A stretch of DNA of 64,000 nucleotides from Adiantum capillus-veneris (Eukaryota; Streptophyta; Polypodiopsida; Polypodiales; Pteridaceae). Positions 51,397 to 63,000 of the stretch are shown here, in pieces. The notes beneath the pieces are model-generated. The model ran no database searches, had not been told where the DNA came from, and was given only the letters and a program-made list of their open reading frames with translations. Each line of letters begins with the position of its first letter. The first letter of the stretch is position 1. The position numbers and the translations under genes were made by a program. Where the stretch lies: NCBI GenBank assembly GCA_014529385.2, contig CM043959.1, forward strand, positions 4,089,045 to 4,153,044. Reading direction: 5' to 3'.

Positions 51397-52320
51397 ACAA
51401 CTATCAAAGTCATTTGCATACATACAAGGCATTGATTCAAAAGAAGAGAAGAAGATGGGAAGTAAAGCAACAACTTTTTCAAGTCCAACAAAAGGCACGT
51501 GCATGTGAAAGATTTTAAAGAAACTTGAGGGGCAAGGGCATTGGGAATTTTGATAACTTGAGTCTTGTGGATATGTACACACATTGTAGGTAACTATATG
51601 AGCAACCAACTGTTGAAAAAATACCATTTTATGGTTCACTCCCATGTATGCCCTCTTTTTTTACTATTGAGGATGTATGTGGTGGGCTTGAGTTGGCCAC
51701 TCGCAAAGCGAGAGATCTTCAAGGTATCAATCCATAAATGATTAAATGGATGGGATATTTTACACATGAGTGGATGTGTGATATGTTTAACCTTGCACTT
51801 CAACATGGCATGCCTAATGATTGGAGTACTAATTAGGTCAAGCCTTTTCATAAAGGAGGGCCTCTAAAGAATGTAAATAACTATTGGAATATAATGCTTA
51901 GGTCTCTTATGGCAAAGTTGTTTGGGCGCATAATGGAGATAAAATTGAGTGATTGGCCTGAAGAGAATGGCAAACGTGCAAAAGGACAAGCGGGTTTTAA
52001 TCAACGCTAGAGCACCGTTGATCATCTTGTTACCTTTGTGTTTTCATGGGGGAAAGTTGGTTAAAAGGCAAGCGATTGTATTGCTACTTTCTGGACTTTG
52101 AGAAAGCCTTTGATATGATTCCACTTAGAAATTTGTGGAGAAGGATGGAAGAACTCCAAGTGTCATGATTTTATGCTTGCGGTTTCTCGAATCTATGAGA
52201 AGGTGATGTGTCAATTGCGCATGGGATTTGCAAGCACTATTGGGGTTAAACAAGGATGTCCGATGTCACCAACTCTCTCTCGTCTATGCATCGATCAATT
52301 GGAATAAATGGTACTCGACC
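51397..52320 (+). pseudogene. LINE L, right half: linker and reverse transcriptase
   Basis: It resumes the LINE after H. Pieces include IQKKRRRWEVK near 51430, DMYTHC and a YEQPTVE-like block near 51570-51610, the RT start near 51800-52000, FDFEKAFDMIPLRNLWRRM near 52090-52145 (first catalytic aspartate) and FASTIGVKQGCPMSPTLS near 52225-52280. Many stops and frameshifts are present. Similarity to LINE K ends at about 52320, before the YADD box, so the RT is truncated. Confidence 0.85.
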
Positions 52321-52680
52321 AAGGAGTTGAGGTATCGAGCGAGCCTTAAAGGGAGCTTTTCTTGTATATTAAACCACTTATTAAATCTTATGAAAAAACT
52401 TGCTTCAGAAAGCTCGCTCCAAAAAAGTATCGAAAAAAGCTATCTCGAATAGCTCTCTCCATAATCTTGGATCCCTCCCTCTTTTTTGTTTTTCCTCTTT
52501 ATGAACATTTTTTGTACTCTTTTTCTTCTATAACTATCATTGTGTCTAGTTGTGTGCACCTATTTTGCAAATTCAATAGATTCTTCACAAGTTTATGCAA
52601 GCCCATGAAATTGAGCTACACATCACTATTGTGATCCCCCTCCCTTCTCTCTCCTCTCTCAAATTATTTCTCTTTTTCCC

Positions 52681-52735
<55 letters not shown>

Positions 52736-53546
52736 CCCCCCCTTCTCTCTTCTCACATTTTGTAAATAGTTCATATAAAGACAAGAAATCCAACTAATTA
52801 TAAGCATAGACAATCTTGCAAAAATATATTTCCATTACAAAAAGTTTATAGATTGTATCTTTGTGGGCTCAAGTAGACATTCCTACCTTAAGACATGGGT
52901 CGATCGTTCTAACTTTACTATACTTAGCTTTTAGCCCGTTAATGATCCTTTCCCTGTCAGATGATCCATCACTTGCCTCTTTCTACGCTCTTACATCTTT
53001 GAAACGTATGGCTTATAGATCCAAGATGGGACAAATTTTGTTGGCATAGTCCTCGTTATCTTAAAAAATTGTAACCATGCGACCCATTTGGCTCCTTAGT
53101 AATGCCAGTGGCCCGGAGTCTCCTTCGTATTACATCATATTAATGTCATGTTCGTTTGTGTACTATGCGGGTAATTGCCAAACAAAGCCATGTCCACATT
53201 CCATAACTCCTGCAAAATGAAGTATGCTTAAATAAAGTTGTGAAAAACTACACTCTTACAGTTTCAAAATGTCACATTGCCAATCGATCCGGTTTTTTTT
53301 TCTTGAAACAAAATTTAAAAATAGCAATCATACATTTTGAACTATCCCGCCAAATTTCCTACAAACATTTACTCAACAATACAGGCTCTATAACCTACTT
53401 TTTTCCTTGGTGCGAGTATGCAATTGTGAGCCTTCAGCTCCTCCAGTTTTCTCTACCCACATAGCTAAAATTGTTGCATTGTTAGGCCAAATTTTCATTA
53501 TCAAATTGCAAATTATGTTTTTCTATGGTAGTCATCAATCGCACAC
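52321..53546. other. Intergenic with (CT)n tract
   Basis: No gene was recognised. A (CT)n microsatellite covers 52684-52731. The 53240-53460 plus frame has no domain. Confidence 0.5.
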
Positions 53547-55963
53547 CTGAGATGTAGTAGTCGTCCCCTCTCTTTGTGACACGTGCACATTGAACTTTGT
53601 AACTATCGATATCGCAAGCACGATACTCCCTATCCTTCACCACATTATTATGTGCCTTTTCTTTGTTAGGAGGGAAGTATCTCTCGCTATACTATGAGAA
53701 CCACAGCACACTCATGTACATGGTGCTTTTGAAGTTACGTGCTAACTACATGGGGGTGAAAATGCAATTTACTTTTGTCTCATCAAGCAATGCATATAGA
53801 GCTCTAACACTTTGAATGTTGAAGTTGCACTTATGTAGCCATTTGAAAAAATCAAAAGTATTATAATCATCCAAATGAACTTATTAGTAATACAACATAT
53901 ATTTGAAATGTACATACCTGCATAGATATATTTTGCCTACTTGTGACAATGCCTTTCTCACCTTGGCCAATGCTCCTTTCTTCATCAATCCAAACTCGTA
54001 AGAAAGGGACTTGCCCCTATGTTGTTGTTTCACGTCTCGAAAAAATGAGTCAAGGTTCGTGCTAGTAATCGGTTTCAAATGAAGGCTCCTGATAGATTTA
54101 TGGATGTTTTCAACCTTTCTTTTAATAGATGACCACAAAACTTTGATTCTGTAAACACTCTTGGAAGACAATCGATCCCCTTGTTTCACCAAACATCTTA
54201 GGGTGTAGGGGTTTTCAAACTCCAATCAAATATGTGTTGGTTACAAGAGTTGATTCCTTTACCTATTTGAGGGATATCCAAACTCTTTAGATCAGCAAAA
54301 TTGCTCAAAGCCAAAGCTCGCGAAGAAAGTACGTCTTCTTTCTAGGAGGGAGGTCTATGCAAGATAATACGTACAATCACTCTTCTTGAACCCACTTTGG
54401 TCAGGTGTTCCATTCAATGGTTTGCAAAGTCCTGCAGATCCAAAATTAAAACGAAACTTCATGATAGTATATGGATACTATTGATCGTAACCAACCTCCA
54501 CCAATCATCTCCTAAACCTGGGTCAATAATGGCCAATGCGTGTTTTATCATTCTTCTAGAATGGTTGTTTGTTTCAAAGAACATCATTCTTCTAGAATGG
54601 TTGTTTGTTTCAAAGAACGCTTTTTTGTATTGGGCTTGGAACTCTAAGAGGAGCATCAACTCTTTTTTGGCCAAAATCTTCTTCAAGGTAAGAGCATACT
54701 TGTCTTGTACAACACATCAATGTTTCTTTTAACCACCACCACATGTGACATGGTTCTCGAGGTCACTTGCAGATTGAATGATGTAACTTACCATATGTAG
54801 CAGTTGTGACATTAGAGCCATGGAAGCATTGCACCATGCCTTTTTTCCTACCCTTTTTTCAATGTCAACTTGCAGCTAGCTATAGACAACACACTATAGC
54901 CTATCCATGATAGGTTATTTGGAAGCAAGTCCCATTGCCCACACCATTCACCACATGTCTATGTAAGATGTGGTGATGTAACCTATGTCGTTTAATCTAC
55001 AAAAATGTGGAAAACAAAGGCAAATCAATATGTTACTTTCTTATCAAAGAACAATGTTTGAACAAACAAAAGGGGACATACTTGTTTATACGCATCACTA
55101 TGCTTAGCATAGCAACCTCGTTTGAGGAGTCCACAATGACTAGCTTGATGCGAACTCTGGGATGCGGATTGATGTCTCTCTCATAAGCGACACCTGAAAT
55201 CAAAGAAAGAGACCAACACTAAACAAATTGCATGGATATCTTTTTTCATTCCCAATATCTCATAGTATAAGAAAACCTACTTTCTTTCAAGACACTATCC
55301 ACTTGACCAATCTGTGTTTTCCATCCCACTTGTATAGTATTTTACTAGACAAGTCAGCCCAACAAGTATCTTCAATCTCTGCTTTGAACTCATCATTTAA
55401 ATCTTGCCATAATGGATCCCATGTATGCAAGATTTCATCGTTGAGGTTGATAGATGGGTGGCCTAGTGCATCCAATGGACATATGAAAGATTCCTTTGGC
55501 TCAAAATAACCTTCAAGTAAAAATGTGTTGGCCAAGGGTTTCAATCATTTGGGGTCTCAACTCACTTGCCTTGCTTTTTCTAGCTTTGTTAATGGACAAA
55601 GCGGAACCCACCGCAATGGAGTCTCGCGCTTTCCAACATGCTTTGAAGAATTTACAAACCATAATTTGCCAAAAATATTGCTCCAATGAACTCAAACACA
55701 GCTACCTCAAGATTTTTTAGATGTTTAGACAACATATCCTAGCATAGTGTAACATCTTCATTTATTGGATGGTCACCACCAACATAAGCTCCAACAGACA
55801 TGGATCCTTTCAATTCTCTATCATCAATTTCCTCTTCAGAATCTTCTACATGTGCGAGAAATTTAGAGGAGGTACCCTCATGAGCTTTGGCCTTCCCTTT
55901 TGAAGCCCTTTTTGGTGTTGATTTAGGTGCCACAATAGGTGGAGACGGCAGAGGTGAAACCAT
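53547..55963 (-). pseudogene. Spliced host-like gene, decayed (ParB/sulfiredoxin-like segment)
   Basis: Exon-like blocks with good splice borders lie in order on the minus strand: 55963-55280 (start MVSPLPSPPIVAPKSTPKRA, with frameshifts near 55700 and 55540), 55193-55082 (ATTTCAG|GTGTCG ... AACAA|GTATGT), 54996-54792 (TTTGTAG|ATTAAA ... ATATG|GTAAGT), about 54760-54460, about 54225-53918 (TGCAG|GTATGT) and about 53880-53547 (CTCAG|GTGTGC). The first block holds SELRPQMIETL, a gap-containing helix, then DLSSKILYKWDGKHRLVKWI, which resembles the DGxHR core of ParB/sulfiredoxin-like folds. Exon 2 reads RVRIKLVIVDSSNEVAMLSI. In-frame stops occur in the third and last blocks. A 33-bp tandem duplication repeats FFETNNHSRRM in the fourth. 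Function unknown; probably a pseudogene, possibly of a transposon-linked family. Confidence 0.5.
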
Positions 55964-56063
55964 GCATTGCTTAAATTTTTTTAAATAAAAAACTTATCCT
56001 CTCTCTTTGTGTCTCTCCCTCCCAATCTCTCTCTCCCTCTTTCTCTTCCATGCGTTGAGTGGG

Positions 56064-56124
<61 letters not shown>

Positions 56125-56130
56125 AGGATA
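55964..56130. repeat. Upstream region with (GA)n tract
   Basis: A (GA)n microsatellite at 56070-56117, read as CT on the minus strand, lies just upstream of the spliced pseudogene start. It would fall in its 5' leader or promoter. Confidence 0.7.
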
Positions 56131-56247
56131 AGTTTTTTTAAGAAACCGTGTAAGCAATTCATTGTTTTGCCTCTTCTTATTGATCTTTCTCACTCTCCCT
56201 CTCTCTTGCCCTCCCTTCACTTCTCTCTCTCTAAATGCCCAATTAAC

Positions 56248-56262
<15 letters not shown>
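56118..56262. repeat. ~140-bp direct repeat, copy 1
   Basis: It matches 57203-57346: ggagggaggataagtttttt, accgtgtaagcaattcattg and ctctctaaatgcc blocks in order with few differences. Confidence 0.85.

Positions 56263-56327
<65 letters not shown>
56249..56327 (+). repeat. Compound (TG)n(GA)n microsatellite
   Basis: (TG) at 56249-56281 is followed directly by (GA) at 56282-56327. Confidence 0.95.
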
Positions 56328-56330
<3 letters not shown>

Positions 56331-57202
56331 GAATGGAACAATTCAAAATTTCTTGGGATTTCAGGGGAGTAGAGATGAAAGAATTATGCATGTATGTCCA
56401 AAGAAGCAGACATTTAATTTTTAGAAATTTTTTTTAAAAATGTACATCCATAGGCAAAGTGAGCCTATTTTCGAGCAACTTGGAGAAGTTTTACAATAGT
56501 TTTGATGTTACTGGCAATGGGTGTCCATCATGCACATGCATTAGAGAGAGGAAAGTCCTGTTACCTGCCACCATCACCCAAAGAAGAAACAAGAAAAAGT
56601 TTGTTCGTAAGGTGGAAAGCAGGTGTCGTAAGAAACTCCTACATGTTATTGATGTCACCCTAATAAATCATGCATGAGACAACACCTGGTTGAGAGGGTC
56701 CATGGTGTAGGCTTGGGTAGTTGCAAGAAGTACAACACTTGGTAAAATAGTACGAAATTCTCTTGCAAAGATCTTTTTGGGAGTCTTGTCCTTATATAGG
56801 TTTCTCCAAGTTCTTGGTTCTCTCCAAATAAACTCGGCCGTGCAAAGAAAAAGGGGGGGGGGGGGGGGGGGGGGGGGGGAAGGGGGAAGGGGGGGAGGTC
56901 TCTTTTAATTGTATTTTAGGTGAGAGGAGTAGGGGTGGTCAGGTATAGATTCCTCTTTGAATGAGACTACCACTTTTCCTTTTTTTTCACCCACGTTTTT
57001 TGTAGGAGGTGTTTCCTTCCAAGGCCATTTTTATGGCTTGAGGTATGTTTTGAGAGGGGTGTGTGTGTCTTAAGGGGGGTTTTCCACCAAGACTTGTTTG
57101 TATGCCTGTTGACATCGAGGGGAGAGGCCCACCTCCACCCACACTAGGAGGTATGATCCCCTTGGGAGGAAAGGAGAGAGAGAGAGACTTAGGGAGAGAG
57201 GG
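56328..57202. other. Intergenic with poly-G tract
   Basis: No gene was recognised. A run of 27 G (56853-56879) is followed by further G-runs to about 56898. A short plus frame at 56459-56677 is basic and has no domain. Confidence 0.55.
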
Positions 57203-57359
57203 AAGGAGAGAGAGAGGGAGGATAAGTTTTTTTTAAAGAACCGTGTAAGCAATTCATTGTTTTGCCTCATCCTATTGATCTCTCTCACTCTCCCTGTCTC
57301 TTGCCCTTCCTTCACTTCTCTCTCTCTAAATGCCACTTAACACACGAGAGAGAGAGAGA

Positions 57360-57401
<42 letters not shown>

Positions 57402-57487
57402 TAGATAGATAGAGAGAGAGAGAGAGATAAATAGTTCTATTATCATCCTCGGAGGTCAAATATGACCTATGGGACCAAATGAACATG
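57203..57487. repeat. ~140-bp direct repeat, copy 2, and compound microsatellite
   Basis: 57203-57346 is the second copy of the repeat at 56118. It is followed by (GA), (CA)n at 57361-57399, (GATA)n and (GA) to 57428. This tract lies at the 3' side of LINE K. Confidence 0.85.
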
Positions 57488-58531
57488 TCATGTGGTGTGA
57501 GTGGAGGTCATAAGTGACTCTTGATGCTCAAAAATGGCTGAAATGAGCGTTGCAATAGAGAGTCCACATCGTGGTTGGGAGAGGAAGGTATGTAGGGAGA
57601 GCTCATGGCTGAATATATGGGAAAATGAGGACCTAATGTGATCAAAACTTGAGCACTCAAGTAGTGTGTGGTACTCATTCTCTCGCACTTGACGAGGACA
57701 TAAGGTGCAAAGTCGATGAGACTCCTCGCCAGTGCTCCAATGTCCTATCTCGCACCAGCGTAGAGAATGGGAGCTAAGACGAATGGAGGCAATGGTGTGG
57801 ATCGCACTCAACGGGATGGGCTCAAGGATGTAGGGATGGGTTCGGTTACCTCGTTTGGAGAAGAAGAGAGATTTGTAGTTTGGGGCAATGTGTGTGGTGT
57901 AATGGATGAAGCGAGAACCTCCGGATTTCTCCCAAGCCGTGATACATTGGCGTTGTAAGACGGCCTCATTAACTTGGGAGTTGATCGATGCATCCTTGAC
58001 CAAGTGACATGCATCCCATCTTCCAAACCATTTCTTGATGTCAAGTATCCACCCCGAACTTAGTATTTTGCTCTTGCATGTCTTTTGGACCTTTTGACTT
58101 GCTTCAAATGTGATTCTAGGAAGTCGATACAAAGGGCTACATTGTGTCTTAAGCATGTACTCCACAACCCTTAGCATGCCCAAGACCTCAATGGGAAGCG
58201 ATCCATACTCAAGAAGTAAGAGCATGTAGGGTGTTTGTGTCTTGACTTGGAGAAAGTTGGTGAGTAAACGCTTTTGGACATTCTCAAACTCTTTCCAAGT
58301 AGACTTCCCGATGCTACCACCCCACACCTCCACTCCATAAAGAAGCACCGGTGTCACCAATGTGTCAAAGAGGTACTTTTTGAGAGCCCAACACTTGATC
58401 TCTCCAGCATTGTACATGTTTTCAAATGCATAATAATCCCTCTTTTCGGCTTCCAAGTGACGCATTGCGCAATCCTTCCATTTATGATTGGATGGAACCT
58501 CAAGGCCAAGGTACTTGAAGCTATCTCCCAC
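57488..58531 (-). pseudogene. K: ORF2 C-terminal region
   Basis: 347 open residues: YLGLEVPSNHKWKDCAMRHL (after RT), LKKYLFDTLVTPVLLYGVEV and the zinc-like motif RLCTLCPRQVRENEYHTLLE C (C-x2-C ... H-x4-C). This is the region common at the end of plant LINE ORF2. It is open through its length but separated from RT by a stop or frameshift near 58540. Confidence 0.88.
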
Positions 58532-58549
58532 TTCATGTTGCTCATTGTT

Positions 58550-59272
58550 TTATACAATGCATGGATTTTCGTTATTGAGGGTCTTTACAAACATAACCTT
58601 GGTTTTGAATCCATTCACGCTAAGCCCTCTATGTAGGCAAAAGCGTTCCAAGACACTCATAAGCTTTTGTGCATCTTCTAAGGTATGTGCCAAGAGCACT
58701 ACATCATCGGCATAAAGCAAAACAATGCATTCCAATTCATCAATGAGTAGCCCAAAGAGGGTTGGGGAAAGTGGGCATCCTTGTTTGACACCAATGGTGC
58801 TTGCAAAAAATTCTGAAATTCCATCTCCCATACGTAGTCGACATATCACTTTTTGGTAGATGTGAAAGACTGCATTCATAAATTCTCTCGGCACTTGAAG
58901 GCTTTGCATACATCTCCAAAGATTTCCTCGCGGTACCATGTCAAAAGCTTTCTTGAAATCCACAAAGCAACAATACAACTTTTTTCCTTTCAATCGAGAC
59001 GCTTCCATAAGAACTCGAAGAGTGATAAGGTGATCAATAGTGCTATGATGCTTTCAAAGACCTACTTGGCCAAGTGCACTTTTACCGTTCTTTTCAACCC
59101 ATTCACTTATCTTCATCTCCATGATACATCCAAATAACTTTGCCATCAAAGAACCAACCATTATAGTGCGATAGTTGTTCACATTGTTTACATCTCCTCC
59201 TTTGTGCAAAGGTTTGATCCAATTTGCACTCCAATCATGAGGCATGCCATGCTGAAGTACAAGGTTAAACAT
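58550..59272 (-). pseudogene. K: reverse transcriptase
   Basis: Frames 59272-59054 and 59008-58550 hold WSANWIKPLHKGGDVNNVNN, CCFVDFKKAFDMVPR (first catalytic aspartate), TIGVKQGCPLSPTLFGLLID and VLLYADDVVLLA (catalytic YADD). One stop lies between the two frames near 59050. The catalytic residues are intact. Confidence 0.92.
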
Positions 59273-59376
59273 ATTGTGTATCCAATATCGTGTTTTATTG
59301 CTTGTTCATTTAATCATTTAAGCCTTGACACCTTGAAGGGTCCTGCCTTGCGACTAGCAAGTTTCTCAAGTGCTCA

Positions 59377-60794
59377 TCATACATCTCCAATGGTAAAGAA
59401 GGGAGGCATAAACGGAAAGGAGCTACAACACTCCATCTTATCAACATTGGGTTGCTCATAGAGGTTCTTGCAATGCGTATACATATCCTCAATAGTCAAG
59501 TCACCAAAGCTCTCAACACGCTTTCCTTTTAGATTTTGCCAAAACTTGCCACATGCATGTGCTTTCTCTTGTGCTAAAAGAAGTTGTTTTTTTACTTCCC
59601 ATCTTCTCCTCTTTTTTTGAACAAGTGCTTTGTATTTGTGTGAACGTTCCAAGTAAACTTCCTTATCTTTGCTTGCATCCAACCTTAAAAAGTGTTTTCG
59701 GGCTTGACTACATTCCATGTCAAACCATTTCTTCTTGGTGCTACCCTTCTTAGACCTTTTGCAAGACATGTGTTTTACTGAAAAGAATTCCTTCACACAA
59801 GAGAAAATTACTTCTTTGAAAACTTTCCACTTGCATTCTAATGTTGGGCTCTCTTGATGCTCTGTCATGCTTAACATTTGGTCCACCATATTAGCATATA
59901 TAAATGCTCGTTTGCAGTCTAGACCTAGGTACAAATGATTCACATCATGATTGGAGGCTACATGCTCGGGTCTTTTACCACACTTGAGGTCAATACATAG
60001 CATCCTATGATCCAATCCCGGATTCCATTCACCAAGTGTAAAGCTTTGTATGCATTCTAGAGTGGCTTCCGAAAACAACATATAGTCAATCATGCTATCA
60101 CCATTGTGCTTTCTACATGTAAAGTCATTGGTGCCTTGCCATAGAGATACACCATTTGCAATGAGCATTCCGGTATTATTGCACATATGTAGAGCCGACT
60201 TTCTATAGTGATCCAATTCTTTTGCATCATTAGAACTTCGATTATACATGTATGAGTCATCCATTCTTCTTGAGACATGCGGCACGTCGACTTGTTGTGT
60301 GTCGTGTTGTAATGTATTTGTGCGAGCATTCATGTCTCCAAAGACAATAACTTTACCCTGGTCCTGGTAATGAGCAATGTCTTCCTCTAGTTCAACAAAC
60401 GGCTGATCTCTATCCATATCCAAGCGAGCATAAAAGTTGGACTCATAGTGAGGAATGTAGCAACCAACCACAAATATAACTTGACCATTTGGTGGGTTGA
60501 TTTTCACAAGTAACATTTATAATTATTTTCTTTGACAATTTTCAAACCCTTTTTGATCATACATGTTACGGCTCCTTGGCCTCTACGTTGCTTTGCATTT
60601 TTGGCCCACATCAAAGAATGCACATCATATTTGTCAAATCCAAGAACTCCTTGCGCATCATGCTCCCATGTTTCGACAAGAAGTATCACATCGGAGTCAT
60701 CGGTAAGCTCATCAATGCCATTTCCCGCATTCCATGGATAAACGTTACAATTCCAAAAGCTTATTCGAAAGCGTGAGTTGGTCTCATAGATCAT
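59377..60794 (-). pseudogene. K: endonuclease domain of ORF2
   Basis: The first frame (60794-60504) starts near MIYETNSRFRISFWNCNVYP and has LLVETWEHD. The second (60516-59377) has VVGCYIPHYESNFYARLDMD, VIVFGDMNARTNTL, DSMIDYMLFSE and GLDHRMLCIDL, the conserved blocks of APE-type endonucleases including the final D-H pair. A frameshift near 60510 splits them. A long basic linker follows (SCKRSKKGSTKKKWFDMECS). Confidence 0.9.
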
Positions 60795-60799
60795 GTGTC

Positions 60800-61741
60800 C
60801 CTATTTGTTGGGTAGACTTGCATCCTCCTCAAGTGACTTTTCTTCTTGAGATGACACCTTGACCTTCTTTCTTCTTTCCTCATATGCTTTGCGATGTACA
60901 TTTTGTTGCATAAGAGTGTGATCCTCATATACATTACAACCCGTTCCTTTGAGGTAGATCCACCTATTATCAAGGATGATCTTTCAATTTACCTCATCAG
61001 CCATGGCACATACAATAGGTCTTTCTCCCGAGCGAGGGACTCCTTGTTCCAACTCGATGTGCACCATAAGCCATGATTCCAGACATGCCAAAGTAAGTAG
61101 CAAAAAACTCTTCAATAGCAACCGCAAGAGATTGGGGTGTTTCCATGCTTTCCTCCTTGATTCCACGAATGACGATGTTCTTTGTACGTTTTTGTTGTTC
61201 TTGCAATTCTTGAGTGTCCACATTCTCTACATTCTTTGCTTTGGACAACGGCTTGCATGATAGGAGATGTAGAAACCATATTATCTTTACATATATCAGC
61301 CCATGATTTGGATGCATTTCTTATCTCACATACATCATGTCGTATTGTATCTATTGTTTCCTCTTTCAATACATTATCACTCTCAACTTTGCTCAAGTGC
61401 TCTTTCAATACATTCATGTCCACAAGAGAGCGCTTACATTCTTAAACTTCATTCTCAAGATGCGTCAACCGTGTTGTTTGCATTTCAAGAACCTTCTTGA
61501 GGTGCTCATTCTCCACAACAAGAACTCTTAAAGTGCCATTCTCCATTGCAAGTGCGCGCAGCTCTTCACCTTGCTTGTTGACAGTTTCTTGTAATGAGAC
61601 CAAGTAAGCCATGATCATTGCTTCCCTTGTTGTAGGTGATGTGGTTGGATTAGCTTCCAAATCCCTTGGAGATTTTGTATCATTCTCCATGGCGAGTGTG
61701 GATTTTCCACCCTTGCGATTTTTGTCCGACATTGCCTTCAA
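60800..61741 (-). pseudogene. K: ORF1
   Basis: The start MKAMSDKNRKGGKSTLAMEN (61741) is followed by a coiled-coil-like helix (LEANP... then EELRALAMENGTLRVLVVEN). A stop at 61442 is followed by MDMNVLKEHLSKVESDNVLK. Then comes an RRM-like region in another frame (KNIVIRGIKEESMETPQSLA). The basic end lies near 60800-60960. At least three disruptions. ORF1 coats LINE RNA. Confidence 0.8.
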
Positions 61742-61952
61742 GTCGGCAACAAAAACGCAAAGTTTGATAGTTTTTTCAATTCTGAGATGTTGTTATAGCA
61801 AAGCCTTCCATTGCTCATAATTATTATGTCTTCACATCAATGCATAGAGGGCTTTGTGCTCTTCGATTGAGGCTATATATCACCTAAATCGGAGTTCAAA
61901 TGAAGAAGTTATGATCAAAAGAGTGAATTGTTGTCTACTAGGTCAAAAAACA

Positions 61953-62009
<57 letters not shown>

Positions 62010-62226
62010 AAAACTTGGGGAGAGAGGGAGGGGGGGGGGGGGGGGGGGGGGGGAAGAGAGAGATGGTGAGTGAACATTGCTAAAAAATTGTTCTATATAA
62101 GAAAATTGTCTCTCTCTCTATCCCTTACTCTCCTCGTTCCCTCTCTCTCTCGCTCTAATATTGTTCTCCCTCTCCCTCTTTCTCCCTTGTCTCTCTTCCT
62201 CTCTCTTTCCCTCCCGCTCTTTCTAC
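61742..62226. repeat. Microsatellites and poly-G beside LINE K
   Basis: (GA)n at 61956-62008, a run of 24 G at 62030-62053 and a CT-rich stretch from 62106 to 62226. There is no gene. Confidence 0.85.
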
Positions 62227-62679
62227 CATTAGGGAAAATTTGGACTCACAAAGGGGCCTTATAAGGAGTTTGACTTCCTCTCTCATGTCCAAAATGGGCG
62301 TGCGATAAATTTTTTGCAAATCAACTCTAAACTTGGCAGAGATTTGGCAGTTAGAATCTACTCTTCAAGATCTTTCTATTGGTACATAGCACGCCACGAG
62401 ATTCCTCATATTTTGAAAGATTCTATTTTTTATTTTCTTGTGATGTGACTACTCCGTCTAGAATCTAGAGAATCAAAAATAGAATCTTTCAAAATATGAA
62501 GAATCTCATGGCGTGCTATATATCAATAGAAAGAGCTTGAAGAGTAGATTCTAACTATCAAATCTCCGCCAAGTTTAGAGTTGATTTGCAAACATTTTAC
62601 CACACACCCCCTTTTGGACATAAGAAAGGAAGTCAAATTCCTTATAAGGCCCCTTTGTGAGTCCAAATTTTCCCTAATG
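62227..62679. repeat. 453-bp near-palindrome, hairpin or MITE-like
   Basis: The left arm (62227-62439) and right arm (62468-62679) are inverted copies. Both ends are cattagggaaaatttggac read inwards, and the middle blocks gcaaatcaactctaaacttgg and catattttgaaagattctat are shared. By eye the arms agree at about nine bases in ten. The loop is about 30 bases. No coding capacity. Could be a MITE, a fold-back element or a small-RNA source. Confidence 0.9.
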
Positions 62680-62774
62680 TCACCTGCTCATTATTGTGTG
62701 TGTGTGTGTGTGTGTCATACAATGCACACAATACCTCTCTCTTTCTCCTGTGTATGCCGAGAGAGAAGTAAGGA

Positions 62775-62819
<45 letters not shown>

Positions 62820-63000
62820 TAAGAACTTTGTGTGTGTGTGTGTCTATGTCGCACACACACACACACACACACACTCTTTCTGTCTTTTGCTCTTGTGTGT
62901 TGAGTCTTCTCTCTCTTGTTTATAGTGCACATAAGCCAATAGGCAACATTTTTTCCCCTTGCGCTATGTTGTAGAGAGTGCTACTAAACAACTTCCACTT
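62680..63000. repeat. Cluster of (TG), (TC), (GT) and (CA) microsatellites
   Basis: (TG) 62695-62716, (TC) 62779-62817, (GT) about 62829-62842 and (CA) about 62852-62872. No gene. Confidence 0.9.

Larger units (their letters stand above)
57488..61741 (-). mobile_element. LINE K (L1-like), nearly full length but broken
   Basis: Read right to left: ORF1 (61741 to about 60800), then ORF2 with APE-type endonuclease (60794-59377), reverse transcriptase (59272-58550) and a C-terminal part with a CCHC-like zinc motif (58531-57488). Several frameshifts and stops separate these. The 3' side runs into GA/CA/GATA microsatellites and no poly-A is visible. The family is the same as LINE L. Confidence 0.92.
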
